DNA of 64,000 nucleotides from Dillenia suffruticosa. Its lineage: Eukaryota; Streptophyta; Magnoliopsida; Dilleniales; Dilleniaceae. The notes under the pieces are model-generated. The model saw nothing but the letters and a program-made list of their open reading frames with translations, was not told where the DNA came from and made no database searches. Every line of letters starts with the position of its first letter. Position 1 is the first letter of the stretch. A program made the translations under genes and the position numbers. This document shows, one piece after another, positions 45,510-64,000 of this stretch. The stretch is taken from NCBI GenBank assembly GCA_033439265.1, contig JAVTVX010000019.1, positions 22,284,039-22,348,038 on the forward strand. Reading direction: 5' to 3'.

Positions 45510-47295
45510 GGAGCCAAGGTGACAGTCGACTGGGTCCGTGACAAGAGCCAAGAGTGTGTCACGCGCTTGGACTAACTAAATCTAATATCGACCCATGCTT
45601 TATGCTTTTATTTGTAAGGTCTCTTGCCGTACCAAACCTTCAAAAGGAAAAAGAGAAACACCCCCCCCCCAAAAAAAAGGCTGGGAATTGGCACTATTCC
45701 TTTCCGGGGACATCTATTTTCAAAACCAAGCTTTAAGAGGATGCTCGAAGTCAAGCCCTGAGTGGCGCTCTCCCCCCCCCCCCAAAAAAAAAAAAAAAAC
45801 TTATGCTCTTCAACGGCGTCTCTTCGTCTCTCTCTCCACCATGTAGGCCTGTCTACTCAACACAATCAAATCCTTCTCTCTTCATCAAATCTCCAAATAA
45901 TATGAGATTACAAAGTCATTGCAATGAGGAGGGGGAGAGAGAGAGAGAGAGAGAGCAGCAGCAGCAAGTCAACTTAGTAAGGTATCAAGAAGGTCCCTCA
46001 TGGAAAGATCTCCTGCACACAACTCACAATGGTACCACCCAGACCCACTTAGCTCCCTCAGTCTATTCTCTCAGAAAAATTCAACTGATTATGTGATCTG
46101 TTGTCATTGAGTCGTCTATTTAACTTTTTCATTCTGATCTATCTTTTGTATGTTTCGTCCTTTTGTTTTCCATTATCATTTTCTATTTTACTATTGTCTA
46201 ATCCCAAATTGTTCCCACATGGTTAAAAACAGGCTTTTTGCTGCAAATCAATTGCCTGAGGTCCCTATAGAACGGCATGAGACTGAAACATTGCACATGG
46301 TGAAAAGGCTGACGACAAGGAGGATAAACTTGCCACGTGACGACAGAAAAACAGGCAAAATGAAGGTGCCATTGATGAACCAAAGTTATGATTATATTTT
46401 TTCTGTTTATTTCTCCATCGGACCCGTAACCTAAACCTGACTCAACCATGATACCTCTCACCATCTAAGGTTGCAATTTGTCTCCAGCATTGGAGCATCA
46501 CCCGTTCTCAAATCAGCTGTGCAGAAAGAAAAAGTAGACTTGACTTCCCATGTGGATCTCTACTTTTTTTTTTTTTATTTTGTTACAGACAGAATGTATT
46601 CTTTTGAGCCATTATTTATGGTTTTGTCTGGAATGTGAACACTTAACCTGCCACACGTTAATTTGTATGACGGCTTCCCAGAATCAACAGAACATTGCAA
46701 CATATCGGTTGTTGCCAATTCAAAAATTATGTACGGGAATGGGATGTTGGCTGTCTAATTGACGTTACCTTGATTCTACGACACTCCTCATGTAATATCA
46801 ATTCAAAGCAATGTCTTCCTCAAAATGGCACAGTAGTAGACAACTCGGTATTCCCAGATCAAGTGCAGAATTTTTGAACCACCAAAAGTCCCAACAGTAA
46901 CACCTTGCCCCAAATTATACTCCAAAAAATTAAAATTATGGAGCAAAAATTTTAACCATTTTCTTTACTACTTGCAACTTACAAATTGAACAAATGTTTT
47001 CACTATACCTTTCATGTGAAGAAAATAATTTTTATTTTTTTAATTTTTAAAATAAATCTCGTGTAAAATACTAATTTATATTTTTTATTTTTTTTTAATT
47101 CTAAATGATTAGCACGCCTGACCATCTAATTTACAATAAAATTTGATCCGTCTCATTGGGCGTATCTTATTTCTTGCATCTTGTTTTCACCTCCACTTCC
47201 CCTCCCCGTTCTCGTTTGGGCTCTGGTCTGGCCCTCTTTTTTGAAGTCCATCCGACGCCATTTGGCAAGCAGTCATCCGTCCCACGGCACGAGAG
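45510..47295. other. Intergenic region upstream of ALG8
   Basis: Contains two C(n)A(n) junctions (45661-45678 and 45772-45799), GA repeats (45930-45956), T runs and AT-rich DNA. The last ~120 bp before the ALG8 start is pyrimidine-rich (47170-47240), as expected for the leader. No gene recognised. Confidence 0.55.
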
Positions 47296-50200
47296 ATGAG
47301 CTACATCCATATGGAACCAGCAAAGAGGAGGGCGAAATATGAAAAGGCGAATCCCAAAGTGAAGAAGCGCTTCTCAGATCTCTTCTGGTACGCAGGCATA
47401 GCCACCTGCATAAAGCTTCTCCTTATCCCTTCCTATCACTCCACTGACTTCGAAGTCCACCGCAATTGGCTTGCCCTCACCCATTCCCTCCCTCTCTCCC
47501 GCTGGTATTTTGACTCCACCAGCTCCTGGACCCTCGATTACCCTCCTCTCTTCGCCTTCTTCGAGCGTCTTCTCTCCACCTTTGCCCATTTCGTCGACCC
47601 CCAGATCGTCCATCTTCAGGATGGCCTCAACTACGACTCTCCCACCGCCGTTCTCTTCCAGAGGCTCTCCGTTATTGTGTCCGACGTCTCCCTTTTCTAC
47701 GGCACCCACCGATTGGCGCGCAATTGGAACCCCAAAACCCGAAATTTGATGTGGGTTTTGGTTATTTTCTCTCCTGGGTTGCTAATTGTGGACCACGTGC
47801 ATTTCCAGTACAATGGGTTCTTGCTGGGGATTTTGTTGCTGTCGCTCTCGTTTCTGGAAGAAGAGAGGGACTTAATGGGAGGCTTTCTTTTTGCAATTTT
47901 GTTGTGCCTTAAGCACTTGTTTGCGGTGGCCGCACCTCTTTATTTTGTGTATTTGTTGAGGCATTATTGCTGGAACGGGAGGAATGGGGTTTTTAAGGGA
48001 ATTCTGCGGCTTCTCTCTTTGGGCTTTGTGGTTGCTGCGGTGTTCGCTGCGGCTTTTGGGCCCTTTCTCTATCACGGTCATGCCCAGGTAAACTCTTTTT
48101 GTTTACTTTCAGATTGTTGCATTAATCAGAGCTAAGAAAATGTTGCATTCTGTGCCACTTGCTTAGATATGTCCTCATGCTTTTGATATCCCAGTCTCGT
48201 CCACCCAATTGAAGATTTAAATGGTACAAGATTCTCCATGCAGCCTTGTTTCTATCTTCAACACTTTCTTTGATTTGCTGAAAATGAATTGTTAGCAATC
48301 TTTGTGTTTGTCTATTATGCTTATTAGTTTTACATGAAGCTTTTTTCTGGTTACTTTCCTCATAGGTGGTCAGAAGGCTTGAGTTAAGATTCTGGCGACA
48401 ACGCTAGCTGCTTAACTAATCCATGTGGTGATTTTTGGTTACCCACAACCATGGTTCATAGATCAGGGCTGGGCTGGGCTGGATGTTGAACTTTAGTATA
48501 AGTCCGTCCTTTCCCTGTCTTTATACCGATAAATGTTTTAAAACTCCCAATGGGGCCATCAGTGGAACTTTTCATTGCTTGAAGTTGAACGTTCAACTCA
48601 TTAAGAACACAATGGGTTAGATTGCTAGGGATCCTATATCATGTTTTAATATGTTAAATGTCTGTTAAGATGACCTGAAATCAACTCTTAAATAAAGGAA
48701 GTAAAATAAAAATGTACTTTAATAGATGCAACCTATCTCTGATAAAAAATCTCAGTGCTCTTTCAGTGACTTGCTTCTACCATAATATATAATGTATGTA
48801 AATACGTATTTACATTATAAGAAAGATGCACTCACCTGAATAAAGGTGGAAATTCTCTTTACCGGGTCAGGCTACATGATTAAATTGAAATTGGTCATTT
48901 AACATACTAGTCTGTTAATTCTTCAGGCTGTAAGGATGCTTTGCTTATGTCATAAAGAACAGTTCTTCAGCCTCTAATGAAACTAAACTATTTAGGTTTT
49001 ATGTGACACAAACTTTGATTCCACTGCATAGCTCCTTTGAACTTTCCAACCTTTAACATGCAACAATATCTCAAACATTCAAACTTTGTGGAAATTGAAC
49101 TGCTTGTATAATCATGCTTTCTTTGGGTTTCATAAGGGTGTGTCCTTCATCGAAGCCTTTTAGGGATTGTTCACTCCATCTAATCAAACACAATGCTCAT
49201 CACTTGTACCTTGGATTTATCCTGTGCATCACGTGTTCTATGTGAAGTAACAATGCAATTGGCTGTTCTATGTGAAGTAACAGTGCAATTGGCTAGCCCT
49301 TGTGAACGGTATTATGTGAAATTATCATCAAGGCTGATTGTTTAACAAAATGTCGAGGAAAAACGCATATATTTCATTCATCTTATGAGCATCTCATGAT
49401 TATGACTTCCAAGGATGGCTTCATGCTTCTAACATTTTGTTCTTTTGGCTGTAAGGATGCATCTAACTAGTTTTTGGGATGCTGACTTTAGTGCTGTACA
49501 CTAAATTGTATTTAATAGAATAGTGATGTAGAAGACTATTCTTTAATTTGTTCATATATTCTGCAATGCTTAAACAATTCTCAACTTGCAGATACAACAA
49601 ATTCTCCGCCGATTGTTTCCTTTTGGTAGGGGCCTCTGTCATGCATATTGGGCTCCAAATTTCTGGGTCTTTTATATTGCTTTAGATAAAGGGCTTGCTT
49701 TCTTGCTGACAAGGCTCGGGTTTGATATTCAAGTTCCTTCTGGTTCCTTCACTGGTGGGCTAGTAGGAGATTCCTCGCCTTTCGCAATACTGCCTAGGGT
49801 ATATTTATCATGCCTTAATTAAGCTCAACAACTCTGGCTAGTTTCAGATTCCCATTATCTTGTTTACAAGTGTATAAGATATTTTGATAACAGATACTGA
49901 AAGGATTAATAGTTTTTTGACATGATATGTATCAATTGCATACTTGCGATGTTGCTAGGTAATGTGGATGACTGATTTTGCCTTTTAATCAATGGCTTGG
50001 CAGATAACTCCCTTAATAACATTCATTATGGTCCTAATCTCCATGTCTCCTTGTCTTGTCATTGCTTGGAGGAATCCCCAGCCAAGGATGATCACTAGAT
50101 GGGTACCATATGCATACACTTGCGGTTTTCTTTTCGGATGGCATGTTCATGAGAAAGCATCACTCCACTTTGTCATCCCCCTTTCATTTGTTGCTATCCA

Positions 50201-51272
50201 AAGCTTTGATGACATGGGACATTATTTCTTGCTGTCCATTGGTATGTGTTTTTTAAAACCTTTTTGCCTGTCAACACATGTTGCTTGAATTTATTTTGAC
50301 TGTGTCCTGCTATGATATGCTTTTGTCCTCGTTCATCATTCCTTTGTTGGTGAAGGCTGCGAGTTCTATTCAAACATGGTAGCACTGATTATTCAGCTTT
50401 GCTTGGTGTTACCCCCCCCCCAGAGGCCCAAAGAAATGCAGGGGGAAAAAACTAATGAAAATGTTGTGCTTAAAATCATTCTTCAACAAAGCTTAAAATC
50501 CCGCTGACATTATTTTTCAAAATGCTGTGCATTGCTGCCTGTGGGCTATTACAGATGGCACAACTAAATAGAACAATGGTACTTTACTAGCAATTTGAAG
50601 GATACATCTTCATGGAGTTCTGTTGTCCAAAATAACTACAAAGAGATTTTCTGATATACATAGATATGTGGAAGGCAGTTTGTAGTGAAAAGGGATATTT
50701 TGGGTTGCATTATTTTTAACCTCTCAATTCAGTATAATCTTACCAAGAATTTGGGGTGTAACAAATTTTTATCCAGGAATATGTGCGTGTTTGTGTGTGT
50801 TTTGTTCTAGCATACTGAAGTCTCATGTGATCATTTGTTGTTGCTCACTTTTGATGCAGTGTCCTACTACTCACTTTTCCCACTTCTATATGAAGCCCAA
50901 GAGTATCCAGTAAAACTGCTGCTGCTGGTTTTGTACTCTGCTGTGATGTGGCTTGGGTTTTCATTGCAATCTAGCAAACTCGCAGCAGTTGAATCTAATA
51001 AACAACTACAGAAAGGAGATGATAAATCTGGCTTGCTGGGAAGTTCAAAAACTACAAGGTCAGAGGCAGGATGGTTGTGTATGGGATGGTTAGACAAGGG
51101 GTATTTATTAGGAATTTTGGTTGTTGAGATGTGGGGTCAGATATTACAACCATTCTTTCTGGGGAATAAACTTCCTTTTCTGCCACTCATGATGATTTCT
51201 GTGTACTGTGGGTTGGGAATAATGTATTCGTGGATTTGGCAGTTAAGGTGCATCATCGTCTTGGCTCTCTGA
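47296..51272 (+). CDS. ALG8: Dolichyl-P-Glc:Glc1Man9GlcNAc2-PP-dolichol alpha-1,3-glucosyltransferase (ALG8)
   Basis: Exons 47296-48087, 49592-49798, 50004-50241 and 50860-51272 join in phase to 549 residues. Seen: a polytopic membrane protein of the ALG6/ALG8 (GT57) family. The first lumenal loop carries STDFEVHRNWLALTHSLP, YPPLFAFFE and the segment LDYPPL. Later family motifs are DHVHFQYNGFLLGILLLS, FPFGRGLCHAYWAPNFWVFY, FGWHVHEKASLHFVIPLS and MYSWIWQL. The motif GLCHAYWAPNFW points to ALG8 and not ALG6. Known: ALG8 adds the second glucose to the lipid-linked oligosaccharide in the ER lumen before N-glycan transfer. An alternative start is Met at 47311. Intron 1 is 1.5 kb. The protein is a little longer than Arabidopsis ALG8 (about 506), mainly in the last exon, with a hydrophilic insert around 50985-51080. 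Confidence 0.93.
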
Positions 51273-51724
51273 TTCATTCTTTGGGGGCTCTGTGATGGAG
51301 ATGCTTATAAAGTTTTTAAACGTTGAAGTGTTTTCTTTTTCTTTACATATTTGTTCTTCAGAAGGAAAGGCAACAGTAGTTCTCTGGGGCATGTTGCGGT
51401 GCCTATAAACATGGGCGGGAAACTTTTTCTAACCAAGGTTGGAATTTTGCCGATAACTTGTGTCGGGAGAAGGATGATTGGAGCCCTCTGATCCCTTCCC
51501 TTCCTGGCCGAGGGTGGCCAAAGGATTGAATCGCACTTTAGGCCACTGGCTTCTTTTCTAGACCAAGAAAAATGATTTTTTTTTTTTTTTTTTAATAATT
51601 CTCTTCATATGTCTGTGGTTTGCTTCTTTCGCTTTACTACCGTGAGCGTCGAATCTATCGTGATTAAAAACATCTTGGTTATTGCATAGACGTTGGGCAG
51701 GGGTGGGCCGGTGGGGGATGTCAT

Positions 51725-52165
51725 GGATCCGGACTCAAGTTCAATAGAATAAGGCAATTCAAAAAATCTATCTATTAGATAAGAAAACTCATTGAATTTA
51801 ATTAAGTCTCTATGATTTTTTGTGAATTTAACGTGTGATTCGTAATATTGTCCATCCCTTGAGAAGTTAGACATCTACAAAAAGCTCTCATTTTGGATTT
51901 TTTATGGCATTAGGTAGTCTTTTTTTCTTTTGAACGGTTCTTACTTTGAATCTTATCAAACACTAAGTAATTCTTTTTTATTTTTTTCATGTTGGTTTAA
52001 AAATTCTGATATTAATTTATTATGGACTCATATAATAGACTCAAATCTAATAGAAAAATTTAACTCAAAAAATCGATTTGTTAGATAAGAGAGGTTATTG
52101 GATTTAAGTAGGTTTTTATGATTTTTTATTGATCCAACTTGGGATTTGTAACAGGGGACCCCATG
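51725..52165. repeat. Diverged pair of ~120-bp direct repeats
   Basis: The segment around 51735-51850 and that around 52037-52155 share ordered blocks: GACTCAA, TCTAATAGAA or TTCAATAGAA, CTCAAAAAATC or TTCAAAAAATC, TTAGATAAGA, TTTATGATTTTTT or TCTATGATTTTTT, and a GGGATTTGTAACA or GTGATTCGTAATA end. They look like two old copies of one dispersed repeat, possibly LTR-related. There is no open frame of note. Confidence 0.6.
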
Positions 52166-52538
52166 AAATGTTACATGGCGTTTGGAAAGAAGGGGCGGAG
52201 AGCAGAGGGAGTACAGACTCTTATTTATTTTGGTGGGGGTTTTCCTTAATGCAGTGGGGGAGGATTGGAAGGGTATGAATCCCTTTCAATCTCATCGCAA
52301 CACTTGAAAATTTTGTCCCTTCTGGTCGGAGGGAAAAGATTAGATATTTGATCACTTGCTCATTCATCTGAGCTGGCAATAGAATTAAGGTTATGCATGG
52401 TTTCTTTAGAAAAAGGGGACGGATGAATTTTTTTTTATTATATAAAGATTTAAATATGAAATTATTATATTAAAGAAATAGATTATAATTATTAAATTAT
52501 TCCGATAATTAAATTTAAAGTTCAATTCTTTATCCTAT

Positions 52539-52542
<4 letters not shown>

Positions 52543-52581
<39 letters not shown>
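52543..52581. repeat. (AAT)n microsatellite
   Basis: About 13 AAT/TAA units. Confidence 0.95.
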
Positions 52582-52582
<1 letters not shown>

Positions 52583-52924
52583 GTCAAGATGGTTTTGGTT
52601 TTAGGAGCGGTGACTGAAATCTTGGATTCACAATTATTAATACTGGAAATGTAAAATACATTATATAATATGCAGATTTTAAATTACATTATTCTTTTTA
52701 AATAAAAATAACCACCAAATAATCCCCTCCTCCCCCAATTTTAGTCTTCCTTGAAATTGAAACGAAATAAAACGAGACGAAAGACGCGCCCTCTCTCTCT
52801 CTCTCCCCGTCGAGGACTCAAAAGTCGTGTGGAACTTTCCAAATTGGAGCCCCCCCAAATATTGCTTGCTCTCTCTTCATCCGGCTTGTTTCCCTCTCTT
52901 TTCTCTTAGTGGTGTAGAGTGGTG

Positions 52925-59218
<6,294 letters not shown>

Positions 59219-62162
59219 AGAAAGTGTTCATATCTTTGTAAATTGAGAACTTCTCCTCTCGGAAACGTCCATTTACTTGTAAGATGTGTTGTGAAGTTGG
59301 TGTTTCTTTCATTTCCAGCGCATCACCTATCAGTTTTTATTGAGCCGGTTTAGGCAAAGGTATCGACTGGGCATTTAAGGTGGGAAATTCACTTGGCAGG
59401 GCCTCCGGCTTTTTCCTCTACACGACAATGCTTCTCCTCCTTCTCAACAAAATGATAACAAAACCAGTAGTATAATAATAGAAATATTCATTATGCTCTT
59501 GACTACAGAACGGTCATGTCTCTCCTGGTTGGTTTATTTGAGACGATGATTTAATGTTCTAGTGTTTTCAAAAATTTATATTTTTTTATTTTATTTATAT
59601 TCTTATATAATTATTTTTATTCTATTAATATCCTTATTTAAATGGTATAAAATTTTAAATATATTTATTAATTTTTAACTTTTAATTTTATTTCAAGAGT
59701 AAAAAAGTAAAAACGAAATTAACTATTTTATTTTAAAAAAAAAAATTAAATAATTTTTAATTTTTTTTAAAAATAATTAATTTTTACTTTTCTTAAAAAA
59801 GAAAAAGATAAATTCAAAAAAAAAAATCTCGTTAAATGGACACTAAATCTAATTGCATTTTTCGTCCAATGGAAATGTAACCATACTGATACTACAGGTT
59901 CGGAGATGTCGTAATATATTCGGTAACATGGACATGTCGCATGGTATCAATATGTAAGAAGAATATTTTTATCCTTTAATTAGATTGGGTTTTTTTCAAA
60001 TAAAGCTCGATAATCAGATCTATTTTGGATTAATCAAGGTAAAATCTCATATATCAAAAGATTTAAGTAAAAAAAAAAAAATATGGACACACCGCATGAT
60101 GATGGTTGCTGGCTTTTTGAATAAGGTGGGATTGATAGGGAAGTCCAGTAATAAAATATTAAAATTTTTAATAAATATTTTAAGTTTAAATATTTAAATT
60201 TTAAAAATATAAAAATAAATATCAAAGAATCAATCTCTAAATTACATCAATGTATTAGATTTGGTCAGGTGAAAAAAGAAGGTTGGGATTTAAAAATCCA
60301 TGTTTAACTCCTTAACGTGAAGAGCGTGATTAGAAAATGATTGAGGGAGTGTACAACCACAACATGCTGATGCTGTTGACGGGTGCATCTTCGTCTTCGA
60401 TGGAACTGCCTATTTTTTGTGCACGATATGTGTACCGGTGTGGTTATGCCCACTGCCTGCGCGTCGCGTCAAGATATTAGCACGTGCTTCCTTTCTTCTT
60501 GGTGTGCGAGGATGGAGGAAACTACACGAACACAAAAGACAAATGGGAGAGAGAGAGAGAGATGCCATGCTGTTGCTGCCTGACAAACAAGGAGCTTCCT
60601 CGCATTTCCCGTGGCAACGGCACCTTATGACTGACGCTGAGGAGGCCGAGGGTACAAAACATTATTTTTTTTGGGGGGGGGGGGGAGGAGCCGGCCAAAA
60701 TTGTGGAAGCAGCAAAAGGAGTATCCGTGGAATTGGGCATTTCGGGGGGCCGCGTCTGAGAAGATAACCCCAGGTAAATATGGTTCCTTGTCCGGTACAA
60801 GTTCGAGGCCAAAATGGTAGGTTGGAGGTTTAAATCCCACATTAAATTTTGTGGCAGGATTTAGGTTTGGAATGACCCTGGAATCATTGCCCTCTCCCCG
60901 TTGCAGTCTGCACCACATTTAAGTTTAAATTATGCAGGAGTCGAGCGTTTTTGTTTTTTATTATTTTTTGATATTTTGGGGGGATGGCCGGGTCCGTCTA
61001 ATTGAAGATAGACGGTGTGTGCATGCGTGTGTGTTGGTGTTTAAAAGAAGTAACATAATTTTAAAAGGTGGGTATGATGGGCAGCAGGAGTTTTTATGTA
61101 TTGCAATAAGGGGACTAGGATTTATTGAGTTTCCCAGAACAACTTTATATCTGAGATCTTTGGTGTTTTTATTTATTTATTTATTTCGTGGAGCAGAAGA
61201 GAACAGGAGAATGAATGAGGATTGTTGGGGGATGGATGAAAATAAGATAATAGTGATAAATGTTTCCTTAGATTGCAAGAATAAATTAGTGGTACTAAAA
61301 AAAAAAAAAAGATAATACGGGAGTCATGACTGTGCCATACTTCTTTAAATAATTAAAATTGAAGAAGAAGAAGATATATAATGCAAGATCCTTGAGAGTG
61401 CGCCGCCATTTGTGGGAGGACGGAGGAGGAGGCTTTGAGTCTGAGGGCATATTCAATTTCAAATATCCGTTATCAAAACTTACCCTTTATTTATCCAATG
61501 AGAATAAAGCTTAGCTTCCTCAAATATTTATTATTTATAATAAATAATTTAAAACTAAAAAAAAAAAAAAAACAAATTGTCTAATGACTTATTTTTTCAG
61601 TGCATGGAGATTAGCAATAACCCAAGAGGAGGCCAAAGTTCACAACAAAATCACTCCCAGAAGTTGTTTTGTTACTTCACCTAAGAAGAAGGGGCAAAAA
61701 GGAAATCAATGTTGAAGTTGAAAGGGGGACAAATGCAGTGCAATGCAGTGCCGTGCAGGTGTTAGAGCATAAAGGCAACCCTAATGTTACTTATTGAACA
61801 GCTAGCTGTCTGTGTCATTTAATTTAATGATCGGGCTGACAAAAACGCCCTCAGCTCAATTACAAACATCCCACTTAGTGTTGCTGTGTCCATTGAAACC
61901 TACTATTTTGCTTGGGGTGGGGGTGGGGGTGGGTGTGACCCCTGCTGTTAGTTAACAAAACAAAAGGGAAGAGGGGAAACTATTTTGGAAGAGTGCCAAC
62001 TCAAGTGTGTGTGAGAGAGGGAGAGAGAATAAGTTGGGTGAGGAGGGTGAGGACTCCAAAAGGGGAAAACAACTTTGGAGGCTAACCAAATAATATTTAT
62101 AGAAGAGAGAGCGCGCGCGTCGCCTTCCTCATTTTTTCAATTCTATTCATAGCACAAGCAGC
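59219..62162. other. Intergenic region between the two RING-H2 genes
   Basis: RING-H2 3' flank to about 59560. Very AT-rich DNA (59570-59860 and 60140-60240) follows, then GC-richer DNA with a T8G13 tract (60665-60685). A possible Pol III B-box-like stretch, GGTTTAAATCCC, lies near 60831-60842. Further along are AGAAGAAG runs (61362-61372), GGGGGT repeats (61914-61935) and GA-rich sequence. The last ~100 bp, 62050-62160, is the likely ATL4 leader. No gene recognised. Confidence 0.55.
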
Positions 62163-63233
62163 ATGCATTTCATTCAGTTCATCTCCTCGGCCTCCACCCC
62201 TACCACCACCGCTGTTTCCATGCCGACTGAAGAAATTCAAAGCCCCAACACCAGCATCGTCATCGTCATCCTCGTCATCGCAGTCGCCATTATCGTTTCT
62301 TCCTCCATCTACCTCCTCCTCCGCTACCTCAACCGCCGCTGCTCCCTCCCCGACTCCGACGTCCTTCCCACCACCGCCGTCTCCTTCCATCACCACCGCC
62401 ACGATCCCTTCACCAGCAGCAGCAGCAGCAGCAGCAGACGTCGTGTTTCCCCTGAGGATCATCACATTCAAAGCCGCGCACTCATTGAGTCTCTACCTCT
62501 CTTCTCCTTCGATTCCGTCAAAGGTCCTCTCTCCTCCGCCGACTGCGCCGTCTGCCTATCCAAATTCGAGCCACGCGATCAGCTTCGCCTCCTACCGCTC
62601 TGCTGCCATGCCTTCCACGCCTTCTGCGTCGACACTTGGCTCGCTTCCAACCATACCTGCCCTCTCTGTCGCTCTACTGTTGTTGCTTCCGACTCCGAAC
62701 TCTACTCTCACCTCTGGCCTACTTCCGCCGCCGCCGCCTCCGCTACTCCGTCTTCCAACGTCGATCCCGCCGGCAATAACAGTTTCCGCCTTGAGATTGG
62801 AACTGTCAGCCGTCGAAGAGTTCCCTCCGACTCCGGTGACGTTCGTCGATCCTACTCTCTCGGATCGTTCGAGTACATTGTGGACCAGGACTCCGAGGTG
62901 TTTGTGGCTCCAGCGGCACCCGAAGATCACCGCTACCGCCGACGAGCCTCCGAATGCGAAATTGAAATCGTGGATGACAAGACTGCCATGGAGCCTCAGC
63001 CGCCGGGAGCTAGCCTAGCGGCGGAGGTAGGGTCGAGAGGCTCAGGACGATACTGGGTGAGAGAGTTGGCTTCTTCTGCTTCCCATCTATCTCTGTCCTC
63101 TCGTCGCAGCTCGGGCAGATTTTCCACAGGCAGCAGTCGGTGGATGGAAGGGGCGGAGGGCGTTTGGGATTGGGAGGCCAATCGTATCGGCGAAGAAATC
63201 AGCGAGCTCTTCCGTTGGTTCTCCGGGTTGTAA
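62163..63233 (+). CDS. ATL4: RING-H2 E3 ubiquitin ligase, ATL family (ATL4-like)
   Basis: A single exon of 356 residues. Seen: one transmembrane segment near residues 31-53 (TSIVIVILVIAVAIIVSS, then SIYLLLRYL). The GLD-like region around ALIESLPLFSFDSV is followed by the ATL RING-H2 at 128-169 (CAVC, PLCCHAFHAFCVDTW, CPLC). The long tail keeps motifs of Arabidopsis ATL4: NSFRLEIGTVSRRR, YSLGSFEYIVD, SSGRFSTGSSR and GEEISELFRWFSG. Known: ATL proteins are plant-specific membrane-anchored E3 ligases, usually intronless, many of them stress- or elicitor-responsive. ATG 62163 gives a short pre-TM segment; Met at 62220 is an alternative. The conserved C-terminal tail makes ATL4 more likely than other ATLs. 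A serine run (CAGCAG repeats at 62415-62437) varies easily in length. Confidence 0.92.
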   Translation: MHFIQFISSASTPTTTAVSMPTEEIQSPNTSIVIVILVIAVAIIVSSSIYLLLRYLNRRCSLPDSDVLPTTAVSFHHHRHDPFTSSSSSSSRRRVSPEDHHIQSRALIESLPLFSFDSVKGPLSSADCAVCLSKFEPRDQLRLLPLCCHAFHAFCVDTWLASNHTCPLCRSTVVASDSELYSHLWPTSAAAASATPSSNVDPAGNNSFRLEIGTVSRRRVPSDSGDVRRSYSLGSFEYIVDQDSEVFVAPAAPEDHRYRRRASECEIEIVDDKTAMEPQPPGASLAAEVGSRGSGRYWVRELASSASHLSLSSRRSSGRFSTGSSRWMEGAEGVWDWEANRIGEEISELFRWFSGL

Positions 63234-64000
63234 TTCCTTTATTTTCTTTTCCTACCTGCTTTTTTACTTTTTTTTTTTCTTTCTTTCTTTTTTCTGTTTT
63301 TCTTGAGCATTAGTTTATAGTTTTGGATAAAAGTAAAAAATTGTAGATAGATAGAGAGATAGAATGACAACAAGTATTAAGGAGAGAACAATTTTTGGGT
63401 TGATAGAATGACAGAATTAGTGTATTACAACTTACTGCCATGCCTGCCAACCGAAACTATAGTATTTGTTTGAATTGAGGAGTGTTGCCATTGTTTATTT
63501 AGATGGATTTGGAATGGTTGTGAAATTCATTAAATGGAGAAAACAGATTGGTTCAGTTATTATGGGTCTCTTCGTAGGTGGTAAACAAACAGATTTGTTT
63601 TGCTGATGAATGAAGTAAGGTGAAAATGAAGGGGCGGGATGGTGGGTGGTGTCAATTCTCAATTCAAGGCCTCCCTCCTTCCCTCCCTCCCTCCACACTC
63701 CACGTCCAATTGGCAAATTAAAAACAGTTTTCCCCATTCATTTAAGACTCTGTCCTTTCCACAACAACAACCACATTGGGTACAGCTCTATCAACGACGC
63801 ATATCGATCATTCCCACTCCTCCAAAGGGGGGTGGGGTTTGTCACACACCGCAAAGCCCCCTTTATGCTAGTACTTATAATGTCATGCTCATTTTTTGTT
63901 TACTTGGGACCTGGTCCAGCAATATATGCTGCTGCCCAATGCAACTTCCCTTTTTTTTTTTTTTTAAAATATTGAAATGGCATCATGCAACATGTTTTAT
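63234..64000. other. ATL4 3' flank and following sequence
   Basis: T-rich sequence straight after the stop (63236-63310), a CCTCC-rich run (63668-63693), and otherwise unremarkable AT-rich sequence. No gene recognised. Confidence 0.6.

Larger units (their letters stand above)
51273..52924. other. Intergenic region between ALG8 and the RING-H2 gene
   Basis: ALG8 3' flank to about 51600, a pair of diverged direct repeats (51725-51850 and 52030-52160), and an (AAT)n microsatellite (52543-52581). A CT-rich leader (52792-52806 and 52870-52905) precedes the next gene. No other coding region recognised. Confidence 0.6.

Noticed and set aside
60780-60920. Possible plus-strand SINE (GGTTTAAATCCC B-box-like).
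   Set aside because: No credible A box at the right spacing and no delimited ends; noted only in the intergenic description.
62097-62930. Minus-strand Gly/Ala-rich and plus-strand Pro/Ser-rich frames over the ATL4-like gene.
   Set aside because: Shadows of the GC-rich coding exon; the plus frame at 62163-63233 has all the RING-H2 and ATL motifs.

Overview
The window is nuclear DNA from a flowering plant. Every intact protein has its closest recognisable family among angiosperm genes. Introns are long (up to 6.5 kb), have GT/AG borders and are AT-rich. Pyrimidine-rich leaders and CT/GA microsatellites sit near gene starts. About a fifth of the sequence is decayed retroelement. The low gene density suggests a woody or large-genome eudicot or basal angiosperm, but I cannot name the species.

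Layout. (1) 0-1 kb: end of a LINE-type reverse-transcriptase/RNase H pseudogene. (2) 1.4-6.5 kb, plus strand: a five-exon type I metacaspase of the AMC1 type, with a large foldback repeat in intron 2. (3) 8.1-21.2 kb, minus strand, convergent with (2): a nine-exon eIF4G of 1,907 residues with a 6.5-kb intron inside its MA3 domain. (4) 21.7-27.2 kb: gene-poor DNA holding a minus-strand Ty1/copia relic. (5) 27.5-31.5 kb, plus strand: an RLCK-VII kinase of the PCRK type whose last exon carries two frameshifts. (6) 34.0-36.7 kb, minus: an intact 900-residue P-class PPR protein. (7) 38.9-42.7 kb, minus: mitochondrial ATP synthase delta-prime subunit, with a Ty3/gypsy relic in its intron. (8) 43.5-45.5 kb: a mosaic of LTR-like pieces around an intronless cyclin A pseudogene. 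(9) 47.3-51.3 kb, plus: ALG8 glucosyltransferase. (10) 52.9-59.2 kb, plus: a six-exon RING-H2 protein. (11) 62.2-63.2 kb, plus: an intronless ATL4-like RING-H2 ubiquitin ligase.

The genes do not form a pathway. They are ordinary housekeeping and regulatory plant genes: proteolysis and cell death, translation initiation, organelle RNA processing, oxidative phosphorylation, N-glycosylation and ubiquitination. From memory, eIF4G and ATL4 are also close neighbours on Arabidopsis chromosome 3, and ALG8 lies in the duplicated block on chromosome 2, so the order looks like conserved angiosperm linkage.

No clearly new system was found. The most interesting structures are the ~680-bp foldback in the metacaspase intron, the cyclin A pseudogene with a later insertion flanked by a 13-bp duplication, the doubly frameshifted immune-type kinase, and a recurrent class of T(n)G(n) homopolymer junctions. 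All exon joins were made by eye from splice sites and reading phase; no alignment or transcript data were available.
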